NCBI GenBank assembly: GCA_004193595.1
Contig: RPGQ01000015.1
Coordinates: 156,323-220,322, forward strand
DNA: 64,000 nucleotides
Origin: Desulfobacteraceae bacterium Eth-SRB2
Lineage (GTDB): Bacteria; Desulfobacterota; Desulfobacteria; Desulfobacterales; UBA11574
Direction of reading: 5' to 3'
In this document: piece after piece, positions 32,557 to 41,716 of the stretch
Layout of the letters: each line of letters opens with the position of its first letter
Position numbering within the stretch: position 1 is the stretch's first letter
Program-made: the position numbers and the translations under genes
Notes under the pieces: generated by a model
Databases searched by the model: none
What the model saw: only the letters and a program-made list of their open reading frames with translations
What the model was told of the DNA's origin: nothing

Positions 32557-34647
32557 ATGAGCAAAAATGAAATTCATGAACCGGATGACCGCCTGGAGCA
32601 AGATGATGGGCTTGAACTTGCCAGAAAGATGGCCGAAGAAGAAGAAGGAATCAGCAGACGTCCCAAGGGGTTTTCCAGATACGTCATTCCCACCGTTGCC
32701 GTAGCCTGGAGTTTCTTCCAGCTATCCATCGCCAGTTGGCTCATCTTAGATTCCACATTTATCCGGGCCATCCATCTTGGTTTTGCCATGCTGATTGTTT
32801 TCCTTAACTATCCTTTTTTAAAAAAACCCCGTTTCGGCCTCAAATTTCTGTCTACCACTGATAGGATCCCCATATTTGATTATATCACAGCAATCGTGGC
32901 GGCTTTTACTGCAATTTATATCATGGTCGATTACGCGGGAATTACCACACGCTACGGAGCACCCATAACACGGGATATTATTATGGGTTTAGCCCTTACC
33001 GTGCTTTTGCTCGAAGCCTCACGCCGTGTGATCGGCCCGGCCCTGCCGATTATTGCATTGCTATTTTGCGGCTATGCATTTTTTGGCCCTTATATGCCTG
33101 ATATAATTGCTTTTAAAGGGGTCTCCATGAACCGGTTCGTAGGGCAAATGACCATGTCTCAAGAAGGGATTTACGGTATTCCCCTGGACGTTTCCGCAAC
33201 CATTGTTTTCCTGTTCGTTCTTTTCGGTGCCATGCTCGATAAGGCGGGTGGGGGTCATTATTTTATCCAGCTGGCCTTGAGCCTTTTGGGGGGTTTCAAA
33301 GGCGGACCGGCCAAAGCTGCTATTGTGGGCAGCGGACTCACAGGAATGGTATCCGGCTCCAGTATTGCAAATATCGTCACCACCGGAACGTTTACCATAC
33401 CCATGATGAAAAAAGTCGGTTATCCGGCCACTAAAGCAGCAGCCATTGAAGTTGCCGCCAGCACAGACGGACAGCTGGCCCCGCCGATCATGGGTGCGGC
33501 CGCCTTTATTATTGCCGAATATGTTAATATTCCCTATATAGAGGTGGTCAAGGCTGCCGCCGTACCGGCGTTTGCCTCCTATGCCGCCTTGTTCTATATT
33601 ACCCATATTGAGGCATCCAAGCTGGGATTAAGGGGGATGCCGCGCGCTGAACTCCCGCTTTTTTTTAAAACACTGATTGGCGGAGCGCATTTCCTTATAC
33701 CCATTGGTATGCTCCTGTATGAGCTTATCATTGCACGGCACTCACCGGAACTCGCTGCCTTTCATGCCATATGGGTCATGGCAGTTCTGATGCTATTCCA
33801 GGGTCCGGCAAAGGCGCACCTGAACAAACAACCCCTCGGCCCCGCGTTCAAGCAGAGTATTATCGACATTTTTTCCGCTCTTGCCAGCGGAGCCCGAAAC
33901 ATGGTTGCAGTCGCCCTTGCCACCGCCGCCGCAGGAATCATCGTGGGTGTTGTTGCACTGGGGCTTGGCGGACTCATCACGGAAATCATCGACGTAATTT
34001 CCATGGGTAACGTCTACTTGATGCTGGTGATCACTGCCGTTGCAAGCCTTGTCATCGGCATGGGGCTCCCCACTACGGCCACATATATCGTTATGGCGTC
34101 TCTAACAGCTCCGGCCATTGTTACCATTGCAGGCTACCAGGATTGGGTGGTTCCCCTGATGTCGGCTCACCTGTTCTGTTTTTATTTTGGCATCCTGGCG
34201 GATGATACGCCACCCGTGGGTCTGGCTGCTTATGCCGCCGCCGCGATTGCCAAGTCACCACCGATTCCAACCGGTATACAGGGGTTTATGTATGATATCC
34301 GTACAGCCATTTTGCCGTTTATGTTCATTTTTAACAGCGATCTGATACTTTATAATATCACAAGCTGGCCCCAGGGGATTCTTATCTTTATTATGGCATG
34401 CATAGGCAACTTTGCTTTTGCTTCGGCAACCCAAAACTGGTTTGTGGCAAAAAACAGAATCTGGGAAACACCCATATTTTTATCCGTAACCGTGACATTA
34501 ATGCGTCCGGACTTGGTCTCCAAATTAATGGGTTTACCACATGAACAACGTTATTGGGCATACCCCATCGGGCTTGCCATTTTTGGACTGCTCTACCTGA
34601 TGCAAAGACCGCGTATTCCCAAGATAGAACCAGCGCCCGCAGCATGA
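32557..34647 (+). CDS. TRAP transporter fused permease (small and large subunits)
   Basis: This very hydrophobic protein of about 696 residues carries both TRAP membrane parts in one chain. A DctQ-like 4-helix part at the N-terminus (about 50-170, e.g. FDYITAIVAAFTAIYIMVDY) is followed by the DctM-like elevator transport domain (GLTGMVSGSSIANIVTTGTF; VIGMGLPTTATYIVMA; ADDTPPVGLAAYAAA). Fused permeases of this kind pair with TAXI binding proteins. Transport is driven by a sodium or proton gradient. The start is taken at the ATG giving MSKNEIHEP; a GTG three codons upstream is also possible. Confidence 0.93.
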   Translation: MSKNEIHEPDDRLEQDDGLELARKMAEEEEGISRRPKGFSRYVIPTVAVAWSFFQLSIASWLILDSTFIRAIHLGFAMLIVFLNYPFLKKPRFGLKFLSTTDRIPIFDYITAIVAAFTAIYIMVDYAGITTRYGAPITRDIIMGLALTVLLLEASRRVIGPALPIIALLFCGYAFFGPYMPDIIAFKGVSMNRFVGQMTMSQEGIYGIPLDVSATIVFLFVLFGAMLDKAGGGHYFIQLALSLLGGFKGGPAKAAIVGSGLTGMVSGSSIANIVTTGTFTIPMMKKVGYPATKAAAIEVAASTDGQLAPPIMGAAAFIIAEYVNIPYIEVVKAAAVPAFASYAALFYITHIEASKLGLRGMPRAELPLFFKTLIGGAHFLIPIGMLLYELIIARHSPELAAFHAIWVMAVLMLFQGPAKAHLNKQPLGPAFKQSIIDIFSALASGARNMVAVALATAAAGIIVGVVALGLGGLITEIIDVISMGNVYLMLVITAVASLVIGMGLPTTATYIVMASLTAPAIVTIAGYQDWVVPLMSAHLFCFYFGILADDTPPVGLAAYAAAAIAKSPPIPTGIQGFMYDIRTAILPFMFIFNSDLILYNITSWPQGILIFIMACIGNFAFASATQNWFVAKNRIWETPIFLSVTVTLMRPDLVSKLMGLPHEQRYWAYPIGLAIFGLLYLMQRPRIPKIEPAPAA

Positions 34648-34731
34648 TATGACGGCATTCGAACAGCAGTCTGTTTATCAGGGTTTCACCCTTAAAAAGG
34701 GAGGCAATGTTAGAAAATAAAGGAAAAAATC

Positions 34732-35181
34732 ATGGATGACATTAAAAAAATATTGGTTTCACTTGCTTTTACTTCTTATTCGGAAGGCCTTTTCAATTAT
34801 GCCGTAAAAATTGCACAAATTTTTAATGCCGAATTGATTATCGGAAGCATCATTAACTCACGGGATGTTTCTGCTGTGGGAATGATTGCATCCATGGGAT
34901 ATGAAGTGGATAGCGAACATTACATTGGCGGCATTAAGCAAGAACGAAAAAAAATGCTGGAACAACTCCTGGCCAAGTCCTCCTTTAACCCTGAGAATAT
35001 CCGGCTAATCTTCAAGGTCGGTAATCCCATAGAGGAATTATTAAAGCTTATCTTTAAAGAAAACATCGATCTTGTCGTCATGAGGATCAAAGGACGTTCA
35101 GACCTGGAACATGTATTTGTCGGATCAGTGGCGGATAAGCTGTTTCACCGTTCTCCGGCCGGTCCTCTCTTTTCGGGATGA
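34732..35181 (+). CDS. Universal stress protein UspA family (probable C-terminal frameshift)
   Basis: A 149-residue protein with a Usp fold: MDDIKKILVSLAFTSYSEGL at the start and the nucleotide-binding signature GSVADKLFHRSP near the end. Usp genes often sit next to TAXI-TRAP permeases and may modulate transport. After HRSP the frame ends with an atypical GPLFSG. In another frame the DNA continues as VLSFRDEKSANRLRKRIKPR to a stop at 35224, which is how such proteins normally end (PVLSFRD). A base was therefore probably lost near 35160, by error or mutation. Confidence 0.85.
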   Translation: MDDIKKILVSLAFTSYSEGLFNYAVKIAQIFNAELIIGSIINSRDVSAVGMIASMGYEVDSEHYIGGIKQERKKMLEQLLAKSSFNPENIRLIFKVGNPIEELLKLIFKENIDLVVMRIKGRSDLEHVFVGSVADKLFHRSPAGPLFSG

Positions 35182-35222
35182 AAAGAGTGCCAACCGGTTA
35201 AGAAAAAGAATAAAACCAAGAT

Positions 35223-35413
35223 AGTTCGCTTCGCTCACAATTGGAATGTTGGAATATTGGAACACTGGAATATTGGGTTCTGGGCCTCCGGCTCGGAGAG
35301 TTTAGGCTCAGAGAGAAAATGGGAAGTTGGGTTATTGTAAAATTCCTCTTGACAGGAATTAAATAGAGGAATGTCATTTTCTTTAAATCATCATTCCAAT
35401 ATTCCATCATTCA
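35223..35413. repeat. Inverted repeat of GGAATATTGG/CCAATATTCC units
   Basis: Left arm units TTGGAATGTTGGAATATTGG (35240-35260) are mirrored by TCATTCCAATATTCCATCATT at 35390-35410. The left side starts AGTTCGCTTCGCTCACAATT. The same AGTTCGCTTCGCTCACA-type string, inverted and joined to ATTCCAGCATTCC units, occurs at 51465-51525. It is a short non-coding REP-like element after the TRAP operon. Confidence 0.65.
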
Positions 35414-35520
35414 ATATGCGAGTTAAAAATATAAGTCTAAAAAATACCTTTATTTCCAATAAATTGTAGAATTTCCGAGACGTTGAATTAGCTGGATGAA
35501 AATAGCCGGTCAAAGATTAA

Positions 35521-35664
35521 AGAGACCTTTGAAAAATGTTCAATTTTGTTCAAGTTCAAGAAAGACGAAGATTTTAACCGCAGACATACATTGAGTATTT
35601 CGAGGATTAAAATCTGAGTCTGACGCAGAAATTGAGCAAAAGGGGACGTTTTGCAAAGGTCTCT
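35521..35664. repeat. Inverted-repeat element with AGAGACCTTTG ends (copy C, short)
   Basis: The left end AGAGACCTTTGAAAAATG and the right end CGTTTTGCAAAGGTCTCT form 18-bp inverted repeats. The interior (CAATTTTGTTCAAGTTCAAG, CATTGAGTATTTCGAGGATT, TGACGCAGAAATTGAGC) is a shortened version of the element at 25180-25424, lacking its middle 100 bp. It ends 32 bp before the DUF1566 gene. Confidence 0.8.
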
Positions 35665-35696
35665 AAATGCAACCGCGCTCTTAATAGGAGGGCAAA

Positions 35697-36182
35697 ATGT
35701 CCAAAAAGAACTTTTCAAACCTATTGATAATGGTTTCTGTTATGCTATTTATCCATGCTTGGGCAATCGCCGATGACCGGTTTACTGATAACGGCGACGG
35801 AACGGTGACCGATCACCAATGGGGACTTATGTGGGCAAAAACCGATAACCAGGGCGATATTAACTGGAACCAGGCCAAATTGTGGGTAACATACACATTT
35901 CCCGATACCATCCAGACAGCCTATGATGACTGGCGGCTCCCCACGCTGTCAGAACTTCAAAGCCTGTATGTATCTGATAATAAATACAAGGGATATGAAA
36001 CCGATTGCGGACAGCGGGTAAAGATAGTACCGGATATAAAATTGAGTTGCGGATGGGTTTGGGCCTCCGAAACTTCAGCGATTCAGGCCTATATTTTTAA
36101 CTTCAACCGCGGGTACCACTATTCGGATCGAATGGTGCATAAGAAAGCTTACCGGGCGTTGCCCGTGCGCAATCTGAAATAA
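35697..36182 (+). CDS. Secreted DUF1566 domain protein
   Basis: This 161-residue protein has a signal peptide (LLIMVSVMLFIHAWAIA) and then one DUF1566 (Lcl C-terminal-like) domain: DRFTDNGDGTVTDHQWGLMW, then DDWRLPTLSELQSLY, GWVWASET and YRALPVRN. This domain is common in surface and secreted proteins of environmental Proteobacteria, sometimes within adhesins; its biochemical role is not known. Two cysteines (TDCGQ, SCGW) may form a disulfide. It is a single gene with a good GGAGGG ribosome-binding site. Confidence 0.85.
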   Translation: MSKKNFSNLLIMVSVMLFIHAWAIADDRFTDNGDGTVTDHQWGLMWAKTDNQGDINWNQAKLWVTYTFPDTIQTAYDDWRLPTLSELQSLYVSDNKYKGYETDCGQRVKIVPDIKLSCGWVWASETSAIQAYIFNFNRGYHYSDRMVHKKAYRALPVRNLK

Positions 36183-36236
36183 AATAAGAGTGAGCTAAAA
36201 ATTACCTGTTTCGTAAAAAATTAAGAAAACAATTCG

Positions 36237-37250
36237 TTACAATCCCACGCCATCAATTTTCGCGCCGCAATCCGGGCACCGGCCGTTTTCTGTCAGATTT
36301 TCCCGGACATAAAATCCCCATCGGTCAATCAGGATCTTACCGCACTGATAACAGAACGTCTTTTCCCCGCTCTCGCCGGGCACATTACCGGTATAAACAT
36401 ATTTTAAACCCGCCTTTATTCCGATTTCACGAGCCATAACCAGAGTCTTAACCGGCGTTGACGGTCGATCCATCAGCTTGTATGTGGGATGAAACCGGCT
36501 GATATGCCAGGGGGTTTCCGTGCCCAGAGAACCCGCCAGAAAGGCCGCCAGTTCTTCAAGTTCATCCCTGGCATCGTTTAAACCCGGAATAAGCAATGTG
36601 GTAACCTCCACAAAAACACCCAGGGACTTCATCAGTTTTAACGTCTCTTTGACAGGCGCCAGTTTGGCCCCGCAATATGTTTTATAAAAATCATTGGTGT
36701 AAGCTTTTAAGTCGACATTGGCCGCATCAAGATAGGGACTTATCATGTTAAGGGCCTGGGCGGTCATGTATCCATTGGTGATAAATACATTTTTAATTCC
36801 CTTCTGGTGAGCAAGCTTAGCCGTATCATAAGCAAATTCAAAAAAAACAGTGGGTTCGGTATAGGTATAGGCTATGGTTTTGCAATCTCCCTTTGAGGCG
36901 GCATCAACAACCTCCCGGGGCGAAAAAGGGTCACCCATGATCATCCCGTTACGGTCCGACGGCATCTGGGCGATATCAGCATTCTGGCAAAATTTACACT
37001 TAAAATTGCACCCCACTGTTGCTACGGAATAGGAAAGGCTTCCGGGTATGAGATGAAAAAGCGGTTTTTTTTCAATGGGATCGATATGACGGGCAATAAG
37101 CCTTCCGTAAACCAGAGTTTCCAGTACCCCGCCCCGGTTTTCCCTGACGCCGCATATTCCGCGACGGCCCTCTTTTATAATGCACCGATGGTTGCAAAGA
37201 TTGCATTTAACCTTTTTCTCCTCTAAGGGTTCATATAAATAGGCTTCCAT
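36237..37250 (-). CDS. amrS: AmmeMemoRadiSam-type radical SAM enzyme (PflA-like)
   Basis: This 337-residue protein has an N-terminal cysteine pair region (CNLCNHRC, GICGVREN), the radical SAM cluster motif CNFKCKFC (C81, C85, C88) and a C-terminal zinc-ribbon-like part (CYQCG and CPDCG). This is the architecture of the AmmeMemoRadiSam system radical SAM proteins, relatives of pyruvate formate-lyase activase. Their partners AMMECR1 and Memo are not in this window, and the substrate is unknown. The start is the ATG giving MEAYLYEPLEEKK; the upstream extension runs into the neighbouring gene and is not used. The methyltransferase gene ends 46 bp upstream of it and is probably cotranscribed. Confidence 0.85.
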   Translation of the reverse strand: MEAYLYEPLEEKKVKCNLCNHRCIIKEGRRGICGVRENRGGVLETLVYGRLIARHIDPIEKKPLFHLIPGSLSYSVATVGCNFKCKFCQNADIAQMPSDRNGMIMGDPFSPREVVDAASKGDCKTIAYTYTEPTVFFEFAYDTAKLAHQKGIKNVFITNGYMTAQALNMISPYLDAANVDLKAYTNDFYKTYCGAKLAPVKETLKLMKSLGVFVEVTTLLIPGLNDARDELEELAAFLAGSLGTETPWHISRFHPTYKLMDRPSTPVKTLVMAREIGIKAGLKYVYTGNVPGESGEKTFCYQCGKILIDRWGFYVRENLTENGRCPDCGAKIDGVGL

Positions 37251-37296
37251 AATTCGGACTCCTGATCTGAAGTTAAAAGTTGAACCTTGAACTTTC

Positions 37297-38043
37297 CTAT
37301 CCGGCCGCCGCACCGGTGGTATGTTTTGCTTTAATAGGCACGGCAAGGGGCCGGGTTCTAAAACGGGGGACTAGGGTAACCACCATGCCGATAAAAGCTC
37401 CGCACGGACATCTTTGTAACATGGCGAACTTTTCCAACCTGCGGGTCATCCAACCGGTTGCAGCCGGAAAATGACATACCGTACGCCATGATATGGGCAC
37501 ATCCCCTAAAAACAACCGAATGATCTGTTTAAGCTCCCAGACACTGAAAAAATGAGCTCGGTTATATATGGTACTGGTAAAAATTCCTTTGACCCTGCGC
37601 TGAATTCCTTTGAGCGCATAACGATTCAGCACTCCCAGGAATATCCTGTCTTTTGCAACTCTGCATGCCTCTTCAATCGCTTTTTTGGGATCTTCGACAA
37701 ATTCCAGGGTGGTAATAAAACAGGCATGGTTAAAGGAGTTATCTTCAAAGGGAAGATCCTCTGCAATACCACGGTGGAGATCCGCACGATTCCCTACATT
37801 TTTTAGCGCGATATCAAGCATATAAGGGGATGGATCAATTCCGGTGACCTGGACCCCGGCATCTATAAATGTAAGCAGTCCGGCACCGGTTCCACAACCG
37901 ATTTCCAAAACGCTCTCTCCCTGCGCAGGCTTGAGCAAATCGAGCATAAGCCGGTTTTCGAGCTCAGCAACAAACCGGTTATGAGGATTGTCAAACCATT
38001 TTTCGTATGCCACGGCGTTATTAAAATCGAAGATATAACCCAT
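37297..38043 (-). CDS. SAM-dependent methyltransferase (class I)
   Basis: A 248-residue protein with the Rossmann-type methyltransferase fold: SVLEIGCGTGAGLLTFIDAG (motif I, SAM binding), VTGIDPSPYMLDIALK (motif II) and DLPFEDNSFNHACFITTLEF (motif III/IV). This resembles the UbiE/type-11 methyltransferases, whose substrates range over quinones, small acids and proteins; none can be assigned. The C-terminal part is basic and partly hydrophobic (MLQRCPCGAFIGMVVTLVPR). It precedes the radical SAM gene, suggesting one operon. Confidence 0.85.
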   Translation of the reverse strand: MGYIFDFNNAVAYEKWFDNPHNRFVAELENRLMLDLLKPAQGESVLEIGCGTGAGLLTFIDAGVQVTGIDPSPYMLDIALKNVGNRADLHRGIAEDLPFEDNSFNHACFITTLEFVEDPKKAIEEACRVAKDRIFLGVLNRYALKGIQRRVKGIFTSTIYNRAHFFSVWELKQIIRLFLGDVPISWRTVCHFPAATGWMTRRLEKFAMLQRCPCGAFIGMVVTLVPRFRTRPLAVPIKAKHTTGAAAG

Positions 38044-38336
38044 ACAGAGTCATTTAAATAAATAAACTAATTTTTTCAAGGGAAAACGACATTTTCAAAG
38101 GGTCAACATGATGTCTTATATATTATTGCGTTCAAATGTGAAGATTTCATGGCCGATTCCTTGACACATAAACAGCCATCATACTATATCGTTTTTGGGA
38201 AAAATCCATTTTCCATTAAATGTGACCTTTGAAAAATGGTAACTTCTCAATAGGTTCTGGTGTATGAAATGGTGATATTGAGCCGCCAACTGATAATAAA
38301 ATGTAAAATGCTCATGGAACGGAGTACTCACTGGTT
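38044..38336. other. Spacer upstream of moeA with a half repeat end
   Basis: This divergent spacer has no gene. At 38219-38236 it carries TGTGACCTTTGAAAAATGG, which matches one end of the AGACCTTTG repeat elements without a partner end. No Moco riboswitch was recognised. Confidence 0.5.
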
Positions 38337-39566
38337 ATGAAAGAATTTTTCAAGGTTACGGATTTAAGAAAGGTCCTGGAATACGCATCTGATTTTCCTC
38401 GGGTTGAAACCGAAGACCTGCCGCTTATTGAAGCTGCCGGTAGAGTTCTTGCCCAAGATATTGATGCGGATGTGGACCTTCCGGATTTTAAGCGATCCAC
38501 CATGGACGGCTATGCGGTCCGTGCGGCCTCGACCTTTGGCGCATCAGAAGCAAATCCCGCATATCTATCTATTATAGGCTCTGTAATTATGGGAGAATCT
38601 CCCCCTTTTTCCATTGGAACCGGCCAGGCCGCCGCGATCTCAACCGGAGGTATGTTGCCGGACGGGGCCGATAGTGTTATCATGATTGAACACACGGAAG
38701 CGGTGGACCACATAAGCATTGAGGTATACCGGAGTGTTGCTCCGGGGCAGAATATTCTTGAAAAGGGCGAGGATATAACTCAAAAAGCTGTCCTGGTTTC
38801 AGGCGGGACAAGACTCAGAGCCCAGGAAACCGGACTTCTGGCCGCCTTTGGCCAAAAGAGAGTCATGGTTTTCAAAAAGCCTGTGATCGGTATTATCTCT
38901 ACCGGAGACGAAATTGTTCCCATTGATGAAACGCCGGGGCCCGGCCAAATTCGCGATATAAACATGTATACCCTCTCCGGCCTTGTGAAAAATGCCGGGG
39001 CTGATCCGGTTACGTTCGGAATTGTTCGGGACAACTTTGATGATCTTTTGGAAAAATGCGCCCTGGCCCTTGAAAAAGCAGACATGGTCTTGATTTCAGG
39101 GGGAAGTTCAGTGGGCACCCGCGATTTTACCCTTCAAGTACTCGCCGCACTTCCAGATGCCCAAATCCTTGTACACGGTATATCTATAAGCCCGGGTAAA
39201 CCAACGATTCTGGCCAAATCATACCATCACGCCATATGGGGTTTGCCCGGACAAGTGGTTTCAGCCATGGTTGTCTTTGAAGTGGTTGTTAAGCCCTTCA
39301 TTGAGCAAATCAGCGGTCTTTCCGTTAAACACAAAAAAGATTTCAAGCTTTCGGCTCGACTAAGCAGAAATATTTCATCTTCCCAGGGACGAGCCGATTA
39401 TATCCGGGTACGTCTGAATGAGAAAGACGGCACCCTTTGGGCCGAACCGATTCTTGGAAAATCAGGACTTATAAACACAATGGTAAAAGCCGACGGCCTG
39501 ATCGAAATTGGAGTAAACACCGAAGGGTTGGACAAGGGGACCGAGGTTGAGGTGATCCCCGTTTAG
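38337..39566 (+). CDS. moeA: Molybdopterin molybdenumtransferase MoeA
   Basis: This 409-residue protein is MoeA, which inserts molybdate (or tungstate) into adenylylated molybdopterin. Visible motifs are FKRSTMDGYAVRA (domain with the active-site region), ISTGGMLPDGADSVIMIEHT, GDEIVP..GQIRDINMYTL, ISGGSSVGTRDF (MoaB-like fold) and SISPGKPTILA. The C-terminal beta domain ends KGTEVEVIPV. The length is typical. It is followed on the same strand by a second MoeA-like gene. Molybdenum or tungsten enzymes such as formate dehydrogenase are therefore expected in this organism. Confidence 0.95.
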   Translation: MKEFFKVTDLRKVLEYASDFPRVETEDLPLIEAAGRVLAQDIDADVDLPDFKRSTMDGYAVRAASTFGASEANPAYLSIIGSVIMGESPPFSIGTGQAAAISTGGMLPDGADSVIMIEHTEAVDHISIEVYRSVAPGQNILEKGEDITQKAVLVSGGTRLRAQETGLLAAFGQKRVMVFKKPVIGIISTGDEIVPIDETPGPGQIRDINMYTLSGLVKNAGADPVTFGIVRDNFDDLLEKCALALEKADMVLISGGSSVGTRDFTLQVLAALPDAQILVHGISISPGKPTILAKSYHHAIWGLPGQVVSAMVVFEVVVKPFIEQISGLSVKHKKDFKLSARLSRNISSSQGRADYIRVRLNEKDGTLWAEPILGKSGLINTMVKADGLIEIGVNTEGLDKGTEVEVIPV

Positions 39567-39575
39567 CCGCAAAAG

Positions 39576-39750
39576 GTGAACATTGAACATATTAAAAGAT
39601 GAACGTCCAACATCGAACGCCCAACATCGAATTTTGAATGAAAGACAAAAACAAGGGCAGGAATTCTATTAAAATAATTTGAGGAGCAGAGCGACATCAT
39701 TATTCGATGTTCAACGTTGGACGTTCGATGTTTGATGTTCAGTCTTTTCG
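39576..39750. repeat. Inverted repeat of GAACGTCCAACATCGAAC units (copy 1)
   Basis: The left arm holds GATGAACGTCCAACATCGAA and related units, and the right arm holds TTCGATGTTCAACGTTGGAC and TTCGATGTTTGATGTTCA. The centre includes GGAGCAGAGCGACATCATTATTCGA. A second copy with the same units and a GAATAATGATGTCGCTCCGC centre lies at 56173-56442. It is a non-coding REP-like element between the two moeA genes. Confidence 0.75.
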
Positions 39751-39769
39751 GGAATAATGGAGTAATGGA

Positions 39770-41698
39770 ATGAGCATCCGACGCAATATATATTTAAATA
39801 TGAAAACCCTCAAACAGGCTCGCCAAATCCTCTTTGAACGGTTTTCCCTCTCTCAACCGCTTTTAAAAGAAACGATTTCGGTTCCTGACGCAGTGGGCCG
39901 GGTTCTGGCGGAACCGGTATTCGCCGTAATTTCTTCTCCCAACTTTCATCTGGCTGCAATGGATGGAATCGCCGTAACAGCGGCAACGACCTTTGGTGCT
40001 TCTGAAACACGGCCAAAGGAACTTGTCGTGGATACAGACGCTTTTTATATAAATACCGGCCATGTAATGCCTGAAAACACCGATGCGGTCATCATGATAG
40101 AGCATGTTAATGATATGGGCCAAGGCCGGGTTGAAATTGAGGCGCCGGCCTTCCCCTGGCAAAACGTCCGAAAAGTCGGTGAAGATATCGTGGCAACCGA
40201 GCTTCTCTTCCCCCATAACCATGTCGTAACTCCCTATTGTGTGGGGGCCCTTCTTTCAGGAGGCGTCTTTAGGGTGCCCGTAATGAAAAAACCAAAAGTA
40301 CTGGTTATTCCCACAGGCTCCGAACTGGTGGACTGGCGTAAAACATCTCTTGAAACTCTTAAGCCGGGTCAGGTGCTTGAAACAAATTCTTTTGTTCTCG
40401 GCAAACTGATCGAGTCGTGGGGCGGCAGCTTTGTCCGTCATGAAATGCTGACCGATGTTCCTGAAATAATAAAACAAGCAATTTTGGATGCGGTCAACAC
40501 TGATTTTGATATGGTACTGACCGTTGGCGGATCGTCGGCAGGATCTGAGGATTATACCAGAAATGTTATTGATGATCTCGGCCGGGTACTGGTCCACGGC
40601 GTTACCATCATGCCCGGAAAGCCTCTTATCATCGGCGCAATAAAAGACAAGCCCATCTTCGGTATTCCTGGGTACCCGGTATCCGCAATAATTGCCTTTG
40701 AACAGTTTGTGGGTCCATTGTTATCATTGATGCTGGGACAGCCGGAAAAACAAAGACCCACGGTTCCCGTTGAGCCCACAAAAAAGATTGCCTCAAAACT
40801 TGGCGTCGAAGAATTTTTACGGGTAAAGCTGGGAGCTGTGGGCAACAGAATTGTGGCCACTCCCCTGCCCCGTGGCGCCGGGTGTATCACCACTCTCACC
40901 CAGGCGGACGGCATTATCCGGGTTCCGAATAATATTGAAGGGTTACCACCCCATGAGCCGGTCACGGCTGAACTGTTGCGTCCTCTGTCTTCCATTAAAA
41001 ATACGGTGGTGGTGGTGGGAAGCCATGACAACACCTTGGACATTCTGGCAGACCAGATTCGCTTCGGGCACAAAAATCTTACCCTCTCATCAAGTCATGT
41101 GGGCAGCATGGGCGGTCTGATGGCCATTAAAAAAGGGGTTTGCCATTTGGCAGGATCACATCTTCTGGATACCCAGGACGGTTCTTACAATATATCCTAT
41201 GTTAAAAAATATCTTCCCGATGTCAGGGTAAAACTGGTGAATCTTGTTCTTCGGGATCAGGGATTGATTGTACTTCCGGGAAATCCCAAGGCCATCAACG
41301 GCATTGAGGATCTTGGCCGTAAAGATATCACGTTTATCAACCGGCAGGCGGGCTCCGGCACAAGAATTCTTCTCGATTTTCGCTTAGCACAGTTGGGCAT
41401 CGAGCCCTCTTGGGTCAGCGGATATGAAAACGAAGAATTTACCCATATGTCGGTGGCCGTGGCCGTGCTCAGCGGAACCGTGGATGTGGCCCTTGGAATC
41501 TATGCCGCCGCAAAGGCCCTGAACCTCGATTTTATCCCGGTGGTCACGGAACAGTATGACCTGATTATCCCCGAAATATTTTATGAATCTGAAAACATCC
41601 GGATCCTGCTTGATACCATTAATTCTCCCGAGTTTAAAAAGAGAGTTCAAGCATTGGGAGGATATAGCACCGAAAAAACAGGCCAGATAATTATTTAG
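39770..41698 (+). CDS. MoeA-like protein with C-terminal periplasmic-binding-like domain
   Basis: The 642-residue protein has a full MoeA module in the first 400 residues (AAMDGIAVTA, VMPENTDAVIMIEHV, GGSSAGSEDYTRNV, MPGKPLIIG, YPVSAIIAFEQ). It then has a PBP-like domain of about 220 residues of the kind related to ModA/LysR effector domains (VVVGSHDNTLDILADQI, SSHVGSMGGLMAI, INRQAGSGTRILLDF, EEFTHMSVAVAVLSG). This fusion is known in Archaea and anaerobic Bacteria. The added domain may sense or bind oxyanion or cofactor, but this is inference. The start at 39770 has a GGAG site from the flanking repeat; 39800 is the alternative. Confidence 0.9.
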   Translation: MSIRRNIYLNMKTLKQARQILFERFSLSQPLLKETISVPDAVGRVLAEPVFAVISSPNFHLAAMDGIAVTAATTFGASETRPKELVVDTDAFYINTGHVMPENTDAVIMIEHVNDMGQGRVEIEAPAFPWQNVRKVGEDIVATELLFPHNHVVTPYCVGALLSGGVFRVPVMKKPKVLVIPTGSELVDWRKTSLETLKPGQVLETNSFVLGKLIESWGGSFVRHEMLTDVPEIIKQAILDAVNTDFDMVLTVGGSSAGSEDYTRNVIDDLGRVLVHGVTIMPGKPLIIGAIKDKPIFGIPGYPVSAIIAFEQFVGPLLSLMLGQPEKQRPTVPVEPTKKIASKLGVEEFLRVKLGAVGNRIVATPLPRGAGCITTLTQADGIIRVPNNIEGLPPHEPVTAELLRPLSSIKNTVVVVGSHDNTLDILADQIRFGHKNLTLSSSHVGSMGGLMAIKKGVCHLAGSHLLDTQDGSYNISYVKKYLPDVRVKLVNLVLRDQGLIVLPGNPKAINGIEDLGRKDITFINRQAGSGTRILLDFRLAQLGIEPSWVSGYENEEFTHMSVAVAVLSGTVDVALGIYAAAKALNLDFIPVVTEQYDLIIPEIFYESENIRILLDTINSPEFKKRVQALGGYSTEKTGQIII

Positions 41699-41716
41699 AC
41701 TTATTATGGATTTCCC

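Noticed and set aside
33061..33606. A 181-codon minus-strand frame inside the TRAP permease
   Set aside because: It lies entirely antisense to a well-conserved gene and has shadow-frame composition.
38044..38336. Possible molybdenum cofactor riboswitch before moeA
   Set aside because: No conserved Moco riboswitch helices could be recognised by eye; only half of a repeat element was found.
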